From Halioglobus sp. (lineage in GTDB: Bacteria > Pseudomonadota > Gammaproteobacteria > Pseudomonadales > Halieaceae), in contig PABK01000060.1 of assembly GCA_002699145.1 (NCBI GenBank), forward strand, positions 124,001 to 188,000: 64,000 bases of DNA, read 5' to 3'. Of the stretch, positions 9,068 through 16,433 are shown piece after piece. The notes beneath the pieces were generated by a model. The model saw only the letters and a list, made by a program, of their open reading frames with translations. It was not told the DNA's origin and ran no database searches. The first letter of the stretch is position 1, and every line of letters begins with the position of its first letter. A program made the translations under genes and the position numbers.

Positions 9068-9292
9068 TCAGGCCATCAAGGCCGGCTCGGCGGCCAGCAG
9101 GGCTTCACGATTGCGCCGGGCCTCGTGGACCCTGGCCACCGCCGAGCAGAACAGCTGGTCGAGGTTCCTGCCGGTTTCACCCTGGCACTCGAAAGAGCAG
9201 CGACCTTCCTGTACCAGCGCCATCACCATGAGAAGCTCACGCGGGTCGAGGTGGATCGTCGCACCTTCCGCGTTGTGGTTTACCAGGTTCAT
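9068..9292 (-). CDS. Small protein of unknown function, 74 aa
   Basis: The short gene starts at the ATG at 9292, behind a strong GGAGG ribosome-binding site seven bases upstream, which is the main reason to believe in it. The frame is open further upstream, but that extension has no start signal and would run under the divergent DsbA gene region. The protein begins MNLVNHNAEGATIHL, followed by a helical region with two cysteines (RCSFECQGETGRNLDQLF) and a basic, heptad-like C-terminus (ARVHEARRNREALLA). It is cytoplasmic, with no signal or membrane segment. I do not recognise the family. It lies between the AlkB-like dioxygenase (same strand, 78 bp away) and the divergent DsbA gene. Confidence 0.6.
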   Translation of the reverse strand: MNLVNHNAEGATIHLDPRELLMVMALVQEGRCSFECQGETGRNLDQLFCSAVARVHEARRNREALLAAEPALMA

Positions 9293-9533
9293 CACCCTTT
9301 CCTCCGTAGGCCCGGGTCTAGCCCGGGGCTTGTCCAGGGCTGTCCCGGTCGCCCGATTGGCAGCCCTGTAAGCCCAGTTGTAGCAAGCTGCAGGTGAAAT
9401 GCAAAACGCAAAATGCAGAAAAGTACAGAAAGCACCTGGCGGCGCGGTGCCGCCCCGCGCCCGGGCGGTAGTGCGCTTGGCGCCGATTGCTTCTATCATG
9501 GACGCCCCCAGGCACTGCCCCGCGAGGCTGACA

Positions 9534-10220
9534 ATGGCCGCTGAGCCCGGAACCCTGAACCTCCAGGTCGATATCGTCTCGGACGTGGTTTGCCCCTGGT
9601 GCATCATCGGCTACCTGCAGTTACGGAAGGCGCTGGATTCCATGGATTTCACTGTCGACGCCGAGCTGCGCTGGCGCCCCTTCGAACTGAACCCCGACAT
9701 GCCGCCACAGGGCCAGGACCTGCGTGAACACCTGGCGCTGAAATACGGCCCCGCGGCCGCGCGCGGCGACGGGGCGCGGCAGCGTCTCACGCAACTGGGC
9801 GCCGAACTGGGTTTCGAGTTCGACTACCACGAGGGGATGCGCATGGTGAACACGTTTCGCGCGCACCAGTTGTTGCACTGGGCGCGGGAAAGAGGCGCGC
9901 AGACAGCCCTGAAGCTGGCCCTGTTCGAGGCGTTTTTTCGTCGCCGTGAAGATGTCAGCGACGTGCAGACCCTGGCCGCGGTGGCGGCCCGGGCCGGCCT
10001 GGACGCGCCGCAGGCCGCCGCGGTACTGGCGGATGAACGCTACGCGGCGCCGGTGCGGCGGGAACAGGCGCAATGGCTGGAGCGCGAGGGTCACGCCGTG
10101 CCCACGTTTTTTTTCCAGGGCCGCTACATGGTCCCCGGCGCGCAGGAAGCCGCGGCTTTCCGGCGTGTACTGCTGAAAATCCACGAGCGGGGAGAGGATC
10201 CGGGGAGCGGCGCGGGGTGA
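9534..10220 (+). CDS. DsbA-family (FrnE-like) thiol oxidoreductase
   Basis: This 228-residue protein has a thioredoxin fold with a helical insertion of the FrnE/YwbO type. The active-site dithiol C20-P-W-C23 lies at the end of the first strand (DIVSDVVCPWCIIG), and the cis-proline region is in HAVPTFFFQGRYMVPGAQ. No signal peptide is seen, so it should act in the cytoplasm as a disulfide isomerase or oxidoreductase, as described for FrnE proteins. The ATG at 9534 is preferred over an in-frame ATG at 9498 because it gives the family's usual short N-terminus and has GAGGC upstream. Its TGA overlaps the GTG start of the AAA+ gene (GTGA), suggesting translational coupling. Confidence 0.88.
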   Translation: MAAEPGTLNLQVDIVSDVVCPWCIIGYLQLRKALDSMDFTVDAELRWRPFELNPDMPPQGQDLREHLALKYGPAAARGDGARQRLTQLGAELGFEFDYHEGMRMVNTFRAHQLLHWARERGAQTALKLALFEAFFRRREDVSDVQTLAAVAARAGLDAPQAAAVLADERYAAPVRREQAQWLEREGHAVPTFFFQGRYMVPGAQEAAAFRRVLLKIHERGEDPGSGAG

Positions 10221-12325
10221 GTGAGCCGGTTTACGAGGCGCGCGTCATTGTCGATCCGGGGCAGGGGGTGGTGCTGGATTGCGACAGCGAGGCGGCCCGG
10301 CTGCTCGGCGCGAGCAGCGAGTCCCTGCAGGGCGCGGCCTGGCATCGCGCACTGCGCTGTGATGGGCTCACCCGTGTCGCACTGGGTCACGCGCTGCAGT
10401 CGCGGCGCCGGGTCAAGCTGCCGCCGTTCATCCTGCGCAGCATGACCGATGAGGAATCCGTGGTCGGCGCCATGATTTTTCCCGACAGGCTGGGTGACAG
10501 CGACACCTCGACGCTGCTGCTGTGGGACAGTCCCGCCGTGGCGCTGCAGTCGATGACGCCGCCGCCGGACACCGCGGACACGCTCGCGGTGCTGGGAGTC
10601 GATCAATTCCGACACGACGCCGCCCAGGGTCCGCGCGAGGTCGCGGAGCTGATGTCCGCCCTGCGCGCCAGCCTGCTGGAGATCGTGCGCACCCGCGATG
10701 TCGTATCCCGGCCGGCGGGCACCTCCCTTGCCATTGCGCTGCGCGATGTCGACCTGGACGCGGCGAGCGATATCTGTACTGCGCTGCTCTCCCACCTGCA
10801 CCGCGCGCACGGGCGCGAGTTGCGCATACGCCTGGGCCTGGCGCGCATGTCCCGGGAACGCAGTGCGCTGGCGACCCTGCTTGCCGCCAACAATGCCCTG
10901 CTGCAGGGGCGTGCCCTGGCGGCGCGGGACACCGTGCGGCGCGAGCAGGAGGAGGATTTCGCGCAACTGGTCGCCGCCGCGATCAACGCCGTTGGTATTT
11001 TCGGCGCGCCGCAGGTATCGCAGGCCGCGCCGGTGACGGCCGAGTCCGCGGTGGTGCCTGCCAAGGCTCCCGTACAGCCTGTCGAGCGCGATATCGAGGG
11101 CTACGTCGTCGACAACATGGAAGGCGCGGTGGACCAGGCGCTGTACCTCGCGCGCCTGGATATCCCGGTGGCGATCATCGGGCCGGCGGGAACCGGCAAG
11201 ATGTATGTCGCGAAAATCATGCATGAACACGTCGGCGGCGCTGCGGACATGCTCAGCACCATCGACTGCCGTGAATTTCGCAGCCGCGGCGAGGCCAACA
11301 AACGCATTGGCCGCGAACTGGCATCCAGTGAGGGCAGGACGCTGGTGTTCAAGTCTCCCCACCTGATGAATGGCGAGGCCCAGGCGAAGCTGGCGCGGCA
11401 GATCCGTTCACGCCGCCTGGCCGATGCCGACCCGCCCCGGGCTCTGCCCGCCGCCAGGTTCATCGCCCTGTTTCCGGATACGCTGGAGCGCCTGGTCGCC
11501 CGCGGCCAACTGGATATGCAGCTGGCCAGCGCATTCGCCGGCATGCCTATCCAGGTACCGCCGATACGCGATCGCAAGCAGGCGGTGCTGCGCTGGGCGC
11601 ACAAGATACTATTGCAGGAGGGCGCCCGGCGCGACCGGGACATGCGCGGTTTCACCCCCGACGCGGAGCGCGCGATGCTGCAGTACGAATGGCCGGGCAA
11701 TATCAGCGAGATGCGCCAGTGCATCTGCGACGCCATGGATAAAACGGACAAGAACTGGCTGACGCCGGTAGACCTGGGTCTGTTCCAGGGGATAGAAGCC
11801 GCGGGAACCGCGCGCGTGGGCGAGTCCCGTCCATTCCTGGAAGTGGTCGACAGCGCTGCGCAGGAAGTGCCGGACTACGCGCCGTCCTCCCTTGACGCGC
11901 TGGACTTCGCCCTGGCCGAGGCGGTGCACAGCCTGCTGCAACTGGAAGCCATCAAGCCGCTCGGCACCTGGCTGGACGATGACCTGGTCAGTTCGGCCCT
12001 GGAGCGCTACCGGGGCGATGCGCGCCGCGCAGCGGATTTTCTCCATACCCGCGCGCGCAATATCAGCCGCTGGCTGCCGAAGATCCAGGCGCGCGAGGAG
12101 GAGCGCAATGCCAGCGCCCTGTGGCAGGAGCCCAGGAGGCGCCTGCGCGAGTGGGTGCGCGAATCGCCGCAGCTGGAAAAATCCCCGATGCAGTTGCTGC
12201 AGGGCAGGCTGCTGGCGCATGTCGAGGGTCAGGGCAGCGACCTAGGTACAGCCAGGCGTGCGGGCATCATGGGCGTGTCGACGCCCACCTATCTGAAGCG
12301 GGTACGGGAACAGGATGGCGCCTGA
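10217..12325 (+). CDS. PAS / GGDEF-like / AAA+ NtrC-related protein lacking GAFTGA
   Basis: This 702-residue protein starts at GTG 10217, overlapping the previous stop. About residues 1-110 look like a PAS-type sensor (IVDPGQGVVLDCDSEAARLLG). About residues 125-230 look like a degenerate nucleotide-cyclase fold, without the GGDEF catalytic signature. An AAA+ domain of NtrC relation follows, with Walker A GPAGTGK at 322-328 and the late motif EWPGNISEMRQCICDAM near 490. The sigma-54 contact loop GAFTGA is absent, so it is probably not a normal sigma-54 activator. The C-terminal 60 residues (GTARRAGIMGVSTPTYLKR) resemble a Fis/HTH-like tail. It sits just upstream of an unknown gene and the chemosensory operon and may regulate them. 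Confidence 0.72.
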   Translation: MSEPVYEARVIVDPGQGVVLDCDSEAARLLGASSESLQGAAWHRALRCDGLTRVALGHALQSRRRVKLPPFILRSMTDEESVVGAMIFPDRLGDSDTSTLLLWDSPAVALQSMTPPPDTADTLAVLGVDQFRHDAAQGPREVAELMSALRASLLEIVRTRDVVSRPAGTSLAIALRDVDLDAASDICTALLSHLHRAHGRELRIRLGLARMSRERSALATLLAANNALLQGRALAARDTVRREQEEDFAQLVAAAINAVGIFGAPQVSQAAPVTAESAVVPAKAPVQPVERDIEGYVVDNMEGAVDQALYLARLDIPVAIIGPAGTGKMYVAKIMHEHVGGAADMLSTIDCREFRSRGEANKRIGRELASSEGRTLVFKSPHLMNGEAQAKLARQIRSRRLADADPPRALPAARFIALFPDTLERLVARGQLDMQLASAFAGMPIQVPPIRDRKQAVLRWAHKILLQEGARRDRDMRGFTPDAERAMLQYEWPGNISEMRQCICDAMDKTDKNWLTPVDLGLFQGIEAAGTARVGESRPFLEVVDSAAQEVPDYAPSSLDALDFALAEAVHSLLQLEAIKPLGTWLDDDLVSSALERYRGDARRAADFLHTRARNISRWLPKIQAREEERNASALWQEPRRRLREWVRESPQLEKSPMQLLQGRLLAHVEGQGSDLGTARRAGIMGVSTPTYLKRVREQDGA

Positions 12326-12360
12326 TATGTCCGGTGACGGTAACAGGAGGATTTGTGCAA

Positions 12361-12972
12361 ATGGCGGATGACGGCGAGCAGTACGCTGGCGGTGGACAGT
12401 CCCTGCAGCGCGGCAAGTCAGTGGAGGAACTGGCGCGTGACTTCGACAAGACACAGGTCGAGGAACTGCCGGTCGTACTGGGTTTTTCCGCCCGGCTGAA
12501 CATGCTGTGGGACCTGGCCGGGGCCGCACCGCCACAGGCCGAGGGCAGGGTGATCAGCGTTCTCGCCATCAACCGCGAATGGCGCGAGTCCGATGTGCGC
12601 GGCTGGTTGCAGAAGGATGTGCTGCCACCGCGGCTGGACCTGTACAACATGGTCCGCTTCCTGGTGTCACAGCTCGACGAGGGTCAGGACCCGCGGCGCT
12701 GGGAGGCGTTTCTTGTCTACGGCTCGCCAATCGTTTCATCACCGATCAGCAGCGCGATGTACCGCGAAGACCAGACGCGTCGCGAAATCGCCTCGACGAT
12801 TTTTGCACAGATCACCGATGAGTACGGTATTCCGCCCTCGGCCTACGAGGCGGACGAGGTTTTTCAGCGCTGCCTGACGCTTATGCACAAGTTCAACATC
12901 TACGAGCTGCGCGACTTTCAGTCCGGACACCTCGAGCCGTTCAAGAACTACATGTTCCCCTCCCAGGGTTGA
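12361..12972 (+). CDS. Uncharacterised 203-aa protein preceding the chemosensory operon
   Basis: The gene follows the AAA+ gene by 35 bp and has a strong AGGAGG ribosome-binding site at 12345-12350. The ATG at 12361 is used; an in-frame GTG at 12355 lies very close to that site and is less likely. The protein is soluble and mostly helical, with an acidic N-terminus and the segments VVLGFSARLNMLWDLAG, INREWRESDVRGWLQKDVL and EVFQRCLTLMHKFNIYELR. No signal peptide, membrane segment or catalytic motif is evident, and I do not recognise the family. Close spacing suggests that it is cotranscribed with the AAA+ protein. A role tied to that protein or to the chemosensory system is only inference from position. 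Confidence 0.75.
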   Translation: MADDGEQYAGGGQSLQRGKSVEELARDFDKTQVEELPVVLGFSARLNMLWDLAGAAPPQAEGRVISVLAINREWRESDVRGWLQKDVLPPRLDLYNMVRFLVSQLDEGQDPRRWEAFLVYGSPIVSSPISSAMYREDQTRREIASTIFAQITDEYGIPPSAYEADEVFQRCLTLMHKFNIYELRDFQSGHLEPFKNYMFPSQG

Positions 12973-13312
12973 TCCCGGGCGCTGACTGGACTGTGCCTGG
13001 CCGGGCAGCCTTCCACGCTGTTCACCTGGCTCGTTGCGGCGATCCGCGCGGGGTCTCGAAGTCGTGGTCAAGCATAAACTTCACTTTTTCCACATCCTGG
13101 TAATTTTCCCTACGGGCTGCCGGAAACTCACCCTGGCAGGTCTGCTCGCATCTGCGTAGTTCCTTCGCCGCGTGCCCGTGCGGTGTAAAAGTTCAGATTC
13201 TGGAGAAAACTCCAGTTTTCCCTTGATGGAATTTGGCCACCTGAAAATACTGTTATCGCACCTGAACTGGCGTTGAAAGATTCAGCGCACGAAAAAAAGT
13301 ACGAGGGCGACC
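12973..13312. other. Intergenic region upstream of the chemosensory operon
   Basis: The 340 bp between the unknown 203-aa gene and pilG contain no convincing gene. The region is markedly more AT-rich than its surroundings from about 13075 onward, as expected for a promoter. It holds a small perfect hairpin followed by four T (13200-13219) and a purine-rich ribosome-binding region (ACGAGGGCG) just before the pilG ATG. I found no unambiguous -35/-10 pair. Confidence 0.6.
13200..13219 (+). terminator. Small terminator-like hairpin upstream of pilG
   Basis: CTGGAG (13200-13205) and CTCCAG (13210-13215) form a perfect six-bp stem around AAAA, followed by TTTT and then CCC. It could end transcription from the AAA+ gene unit or be a regulatory hairpin in the pilG leader. 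The short stem makes it a weak terminator. Confidence 0.4.
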
Positions 13313-13723
13313 ATGAGTAATGCAACTGAAGAGATGGACATCACCGGCGTGAAAATCGCCGTTGTCGATGATGCCAAGACCATTCGCATGATGATGTCCC
13401 ACACGCTGCGCGGCATGGGCTGCGAAGTGGAGGTGGCGGAAGATGGCTACAAGGCGTTGGGTATGCTGCGCCGCTTCAAGCCGGATTTGATCTTCCTGGA
13501 TATCACCATGCCGGAACTTGACGGCTACCAGACCTGCTCGTTGATCCGCAATGCCGAGGATACGAAAAACACTCCCGTAGTGATGTTGTCGTCCTCGGAC
13601 GGCATCTTCGACATCGCGAAAGGCCAGGCGCGTGGCGCCACGGCCCATGTCACGAAGATCCCGCCGGATACGGTACTGCGCGAACTTATCTTCAACCATA
13701 CGCAGAAGAAAGCGGCAGCCTGA
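13313..13723 (+). CDS. pilG: Stand-alone response regulator, PilG type
   Basis: This 136-residue protein is a single receiver domain without an output domain. The acidic pocket is D19-D20, the phosphorylated aspartate is D63 (LIFLDITMP), the switch Ser/Thr is in VVMLSSSDG, and the conserved lysine is K115. The stretches DGYQTCSLI and MLSSSDGIFDIAKG match the PilG branch of Pil-Chp regulators as I know it. The lysine is normally followed by Pro-Phe; here the sequence is TKIPP. PilG passes the signal from the ChpA kinase to the pilus extension machinery and cAMP control in Pseudomonas. It is the first gene of the cluster and lies two bases before pilI. No second stand-alone regulator (PilH) follows, unlike the Pseudomonas order. 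Confidence 0.85.
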   Translation: MSNATEEMDITGVKIAVVDDAKTIRMMMSHTLRGMGCEVEVAEDGYKALGMLRRFKPDLIFLDITMPELDGYQTCSLIRNAEDTKNTPVVMLSSSDGIFDIAKGQARGATAHVTKIPPDTVLRELIFNHTQKKAAA

Positions 13724-13725
13724 TC

Positions 13726-14295
13726 ATGGCTATCTCAGCACTGCAATCCCTGGAACTGATCGAGCGTTTACACGCCTACGATGGCGTTGAACCTCCGAAG
13801 ACGGAGGAGCAGCGCATGGAGTGGGTGGGCACTTCGCTGGGTATTGCCGGTGTCCCCCTGCTGGTCGGTGAAGGCGCGCTCGAAGAGATTATCGAGACGC
13901 CAAAAGTGACCAGTATCCCCGGCACCAAGCCGTGGGTCATGGGTGTGGCCGCCTACAAGGGAGGGCTGTTGCCGGTCTTCAGCGGTGATGTGCTGTTCAG
14001 AAATAGACCCTACACGGGCAGGGTCCGCGACTACAGCATGGTAGTGCGCAAGCCCGGTATGTATTTCGCGATCACCTTGAGCCATGTGCAGCGCGACCTG
14101 CGCCTGCCGCTCGAGGAGCGACTCATGGATCATCCAATAGACCCGGACTTCGCCAGGTATTCACTGGGCGGATTCAGATACAGAGGCGAGTTCCTGGCGA
14201 TTCTGGATATAGACAAGTTGGTCAAGGACGAAGAACTGGTGAATGCGTCCGCCACCGAGAGTTTTTTACCAAGGGGAAAGAACGATGAGCAATAA
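13726..14295 (+). CDS. pilI: CheW-like coupling protein, PilI type
   Basis: This 189-residue cytoplasmic protein is a CheW-fold adaptor that links the receptor to the kinase. The recognisable core is LGIAGVPLLVGEGALEEI, TSIPGTKPWVMGVAAYKG and LLPVFSGDVLF, with the closing strand RGEFLAILDIDKL. It follows pilG by two bases, and its final 11 bases overlap the start of pilJ, so it is firmly part of the operon. Position and the N-terminal helix (ELIERLHAYDG) match PilI rather than flagellar CheW. Confidence 0.87.
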   Translation: MAISALQSLELIERLHAYDGVEPPKTEEQRMEWVGTSLGIAGVPLLVGEGALEEIIETPKVTSIPGTKPWVMGVAAYKGGLLPVFSGDVLFRNRPYTGRVRDYSMVVRKPGMYFAITLSHVQRDLRLPLEERLMDHPIDPDFARYSLGGFRYRGEFLAILDIDKLVKDEELVNASATESFLPRGKNDEQ

Positions 14296-16387
14296 AACGA
14301 AAATGGGAGCGTCCAGTTTCTGGGTTATCGTGATGACCCTGGGAATACTGGGCTGTCTGGCAGGTGTTTTCTACACCTTCTACATGATCCAGGAGGAAGC
14401 TGGCCAGGAGGGCGAGTACCGACTGGCAGCGCACCAGATGCGCCTTCTCTCGCAGCAGATCGCCGCCAACGCGCGCGCCTCGGTGCAGGGTGACGAGGCT
14501 ACCTTCGAGGACCTGAAGAGTAATATGGGCAGCTTCACCGTGGAACTGGGGCAGATCCAGTCCACCGGGCTGGAGAGCGAGGTGCAACGTATTCGCGACC
14601 AGTGGAAGCCGGTGGCCGATTCCACTCGTTCGTTGATCAACGCCAGCGACCGGGTGGTATTCCTGCACTCCGTGTCCAGCGAGCTGGAAAACAACATCAA
14701 GCCGATCCAGAGCCAGTTCGCGGGTGTCGTCGATATCCTGCACGATGAGAATGTTTCCGCCGAAACTATCGTCGCCGCGCAGAAAACGCTGTGGCTGACG
14801 GAGCGCATCGCGCGGAACATCGAGAAAATCATGGCGGGGGACAGCGATAGCCAGGCCGCGGCGGACGAGTTCCGCACCGATGCGGCTGACTTCATGCGCA
14901 TCGTGGATGCGCTGAACAACGGCAGCCGCATCATGGGTGTGGACAAGGTAACCGACGCTGACGCGATCGATTCCATACGTACTGCGTCCAACCTGTTCGC
15001 GGTGGTCTCGACCTCGATTGAGCAGATCGCCAGCGCTTCACCGGAGCTGCGTGACGCGGCGCTGGCGCGCGACGCCATTATCAAGGAATCCGACGGCCTG
15101 ACCGACGCGGTATCGGCGCTGGAGCCGGCGATCGAGAAGATGACCGTTGCGCGCCTGTACGATCGCGGCACCCTGATGGCGCTGTTTGGCGCACCGGGTG
15201 TGCTGGCGGTGGCCCTGTTGGTTGTCATGTACCGCAGCCAGCGTCGCCGGGTGGTGTATACCGAGCAGGGTGTTGCGGAAATCAACGGCGCCCTGGTGAA
15301 AATCGCCGAGGGTGACCTGACCGTGACTGTACCGGAAAGCAACACGGTAACGCGCGAAATCGCCAGGGAGATCAATGCCTCTACCGAGCGGCAGCGCGAA
15401 CTGATCCGCAACATCAAGACGCCGTTCGAGGTGTCCACTGAAGGGATTACCAAGATCGGTATTTCCGCCGAGGGCCAGGTGGCGAAAGGCCGCGTGCTGA
15501 CCCGGGCAGTGGCGGATTCGGTCGCCGCGACCACCGAGATGGTGCGCACCAGTGAAAAGATCAAGGCGTCTACCGCGGAGGCGGCAACGACTTCCGAGCG
15601 CAACCGGCAGCGAGTGGCCCAGGGTTACGAACTGACCAAGGATATGTCGACGGCTTCCGCCGACGTGCGTGAGGCAGTCCAGGAGACATCCAAGTCGGCC
15701 AAGCGCCAGGGTGAATTGATTCAGTCGGTGACCGCCGCGGCGGAGTATATCCAGGCCCTCAACACCAAGATATCGGTTGTCGCTATCAACACCCGGATCG
15801 AGGCCGAGAAAGCCGGCGAGCACGGACGCCCGTTCCTGGGTATTGCCGAGGCCATCGGTGACCTGCTGCGCGAAGCCGAGGAAGAGGGCCGCAAGATTAT
15901 CTCCGAGGTGCGCATGCTGCAAAACCTCTCGGCGGACAACCTGGCGAGCATGGAAACCACGGTGGGAACGGTCGTGACCATCCTGGAGTACATCGAGCGC
16001 CTGGACAGCTCGCTTGAGGAGATCAATGCGGGATCCTCCGCGATCACCTCGATCATTAACTCGGTGGACGAGGCCGCGGGACACTCGGCGAGCACCTCGC
16101 GGCAGATCAACAGCGCCATGGATGAGATCCGCGAGCGCAACCTGGATATCAGCGAGTACAGCGAATCGACCCAGGTCGGCGTGAGCAGCCTCAAGGCGTC
16201 CATGCGCGAAGTAGCCGAGAGCCTGAGCCAGTTCCGCATCGAGAACGAGGCGAAGGCGGCTGCCGGCGAGGTCAACCTCGCGGAGGTCGAAGACCTCAAG
16301 CAGATCCAGAGCGCCACGCGCATCTACCGCGAGGAAGAGATGCAGGCCATGGAGGAAGCACCGGAGGAGGTCAGGGCATCAGTGTAA
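14285..16387 (+). CDS. pilJ: Methyl-accepting chemotaxis-like receptor, PilJ type
   Basis: This 700-residue membrane receptor has TM1 at about residues 12-34 and TM2 at about 296-315. The periplasmic part between them has PilJ-type helical modules (HQMRLLSQQIAANARAS and the later LTERIARNIEKIM). A HAMP-like segment (INGALVKIAEGDLTVTVP) and a long cytoplasmic coiled coil follow. The hairpin tip reads VAINTRIEAEKAGEHGRPF, where ordinary receptors read LALNAAIEAARAGEQGRGF. The key Asn and Glu are kept; other positions diverge. The start at 14285 is chosen over 14243 because of AAGGGGAAAG upstream and because TM1 then follows closely. In Pseudomonas, PilJ senses retraction of type IV pili or surface contact. 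No methyltransferase or methylesterase gene accompanies it here. Confidence 0.87.
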   Translation: MSNKTKMGASSFWVIVMTLGILGCLAGVFYTFYMIQEEAGQEGEYRLAAHQMRLLSQQIAANARASVQGDEATFEDLKSNMGSFTVELGQIQSTGLESEVQRIRDQWKPVADSTRSLINASDRVVFLHSVSSELENNIKPIQSQFAGVVDILHDENVSAETIVAAQKTLWLTERIARNIEKIMAGDSDSQAAADEFRTDAADFMRIVDALNNGSRIMGVDKVTDADAIDSIRTASNLFAVVSTSIEQIASASPELRDAALARDAIIKESDGLTDAVSALEPAIEKMTVARLYDRGTLMALFGAPGVLAVALLVVMYRSQRRRVVYTEQGVAEINGALVKIAEGDLTVTVPESNTVTREIAREINASTERQRELIRNIKTPFEVSTEGITKIGISAEGQVAKGRVLTRAVADSVAATTEMVRTSEKIKASTAEAATTSERNRQRVAQGYELTKDMSTASADVREAVQETSKSAKRQGELIQSVTAAAEYIQALNTKISVVAINTRIEAEKAGEHGRPFLGIAEAIGDLLREAEEEGRKIISEVRMLQNLSADNLASMETTVGTVVTILEYIERLDSSLEEINAGSSAITSIINSVDEAAGHSASTSRQINSAMDEIRERNLDISEYSESTQVGVSSLKASMREVAESLSQFRIENEAKAAAGEVNLAEVEDLKQIQSATRIYREEEMQAMEEAPEEVRASV

Positions 16388-16433
16388 TCACTGGTGTCCT
16401 GCCCCTTGCACAGGTTTAGTGGAGGTTTGAGAA

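Noticed and set aside
10217-12325. Sigma-54 enhancer-binding activator
   Set aside because: The AAA+ domain is related to NtrC, but the GAFTGA loop needed to contact sigma-54 is not present.
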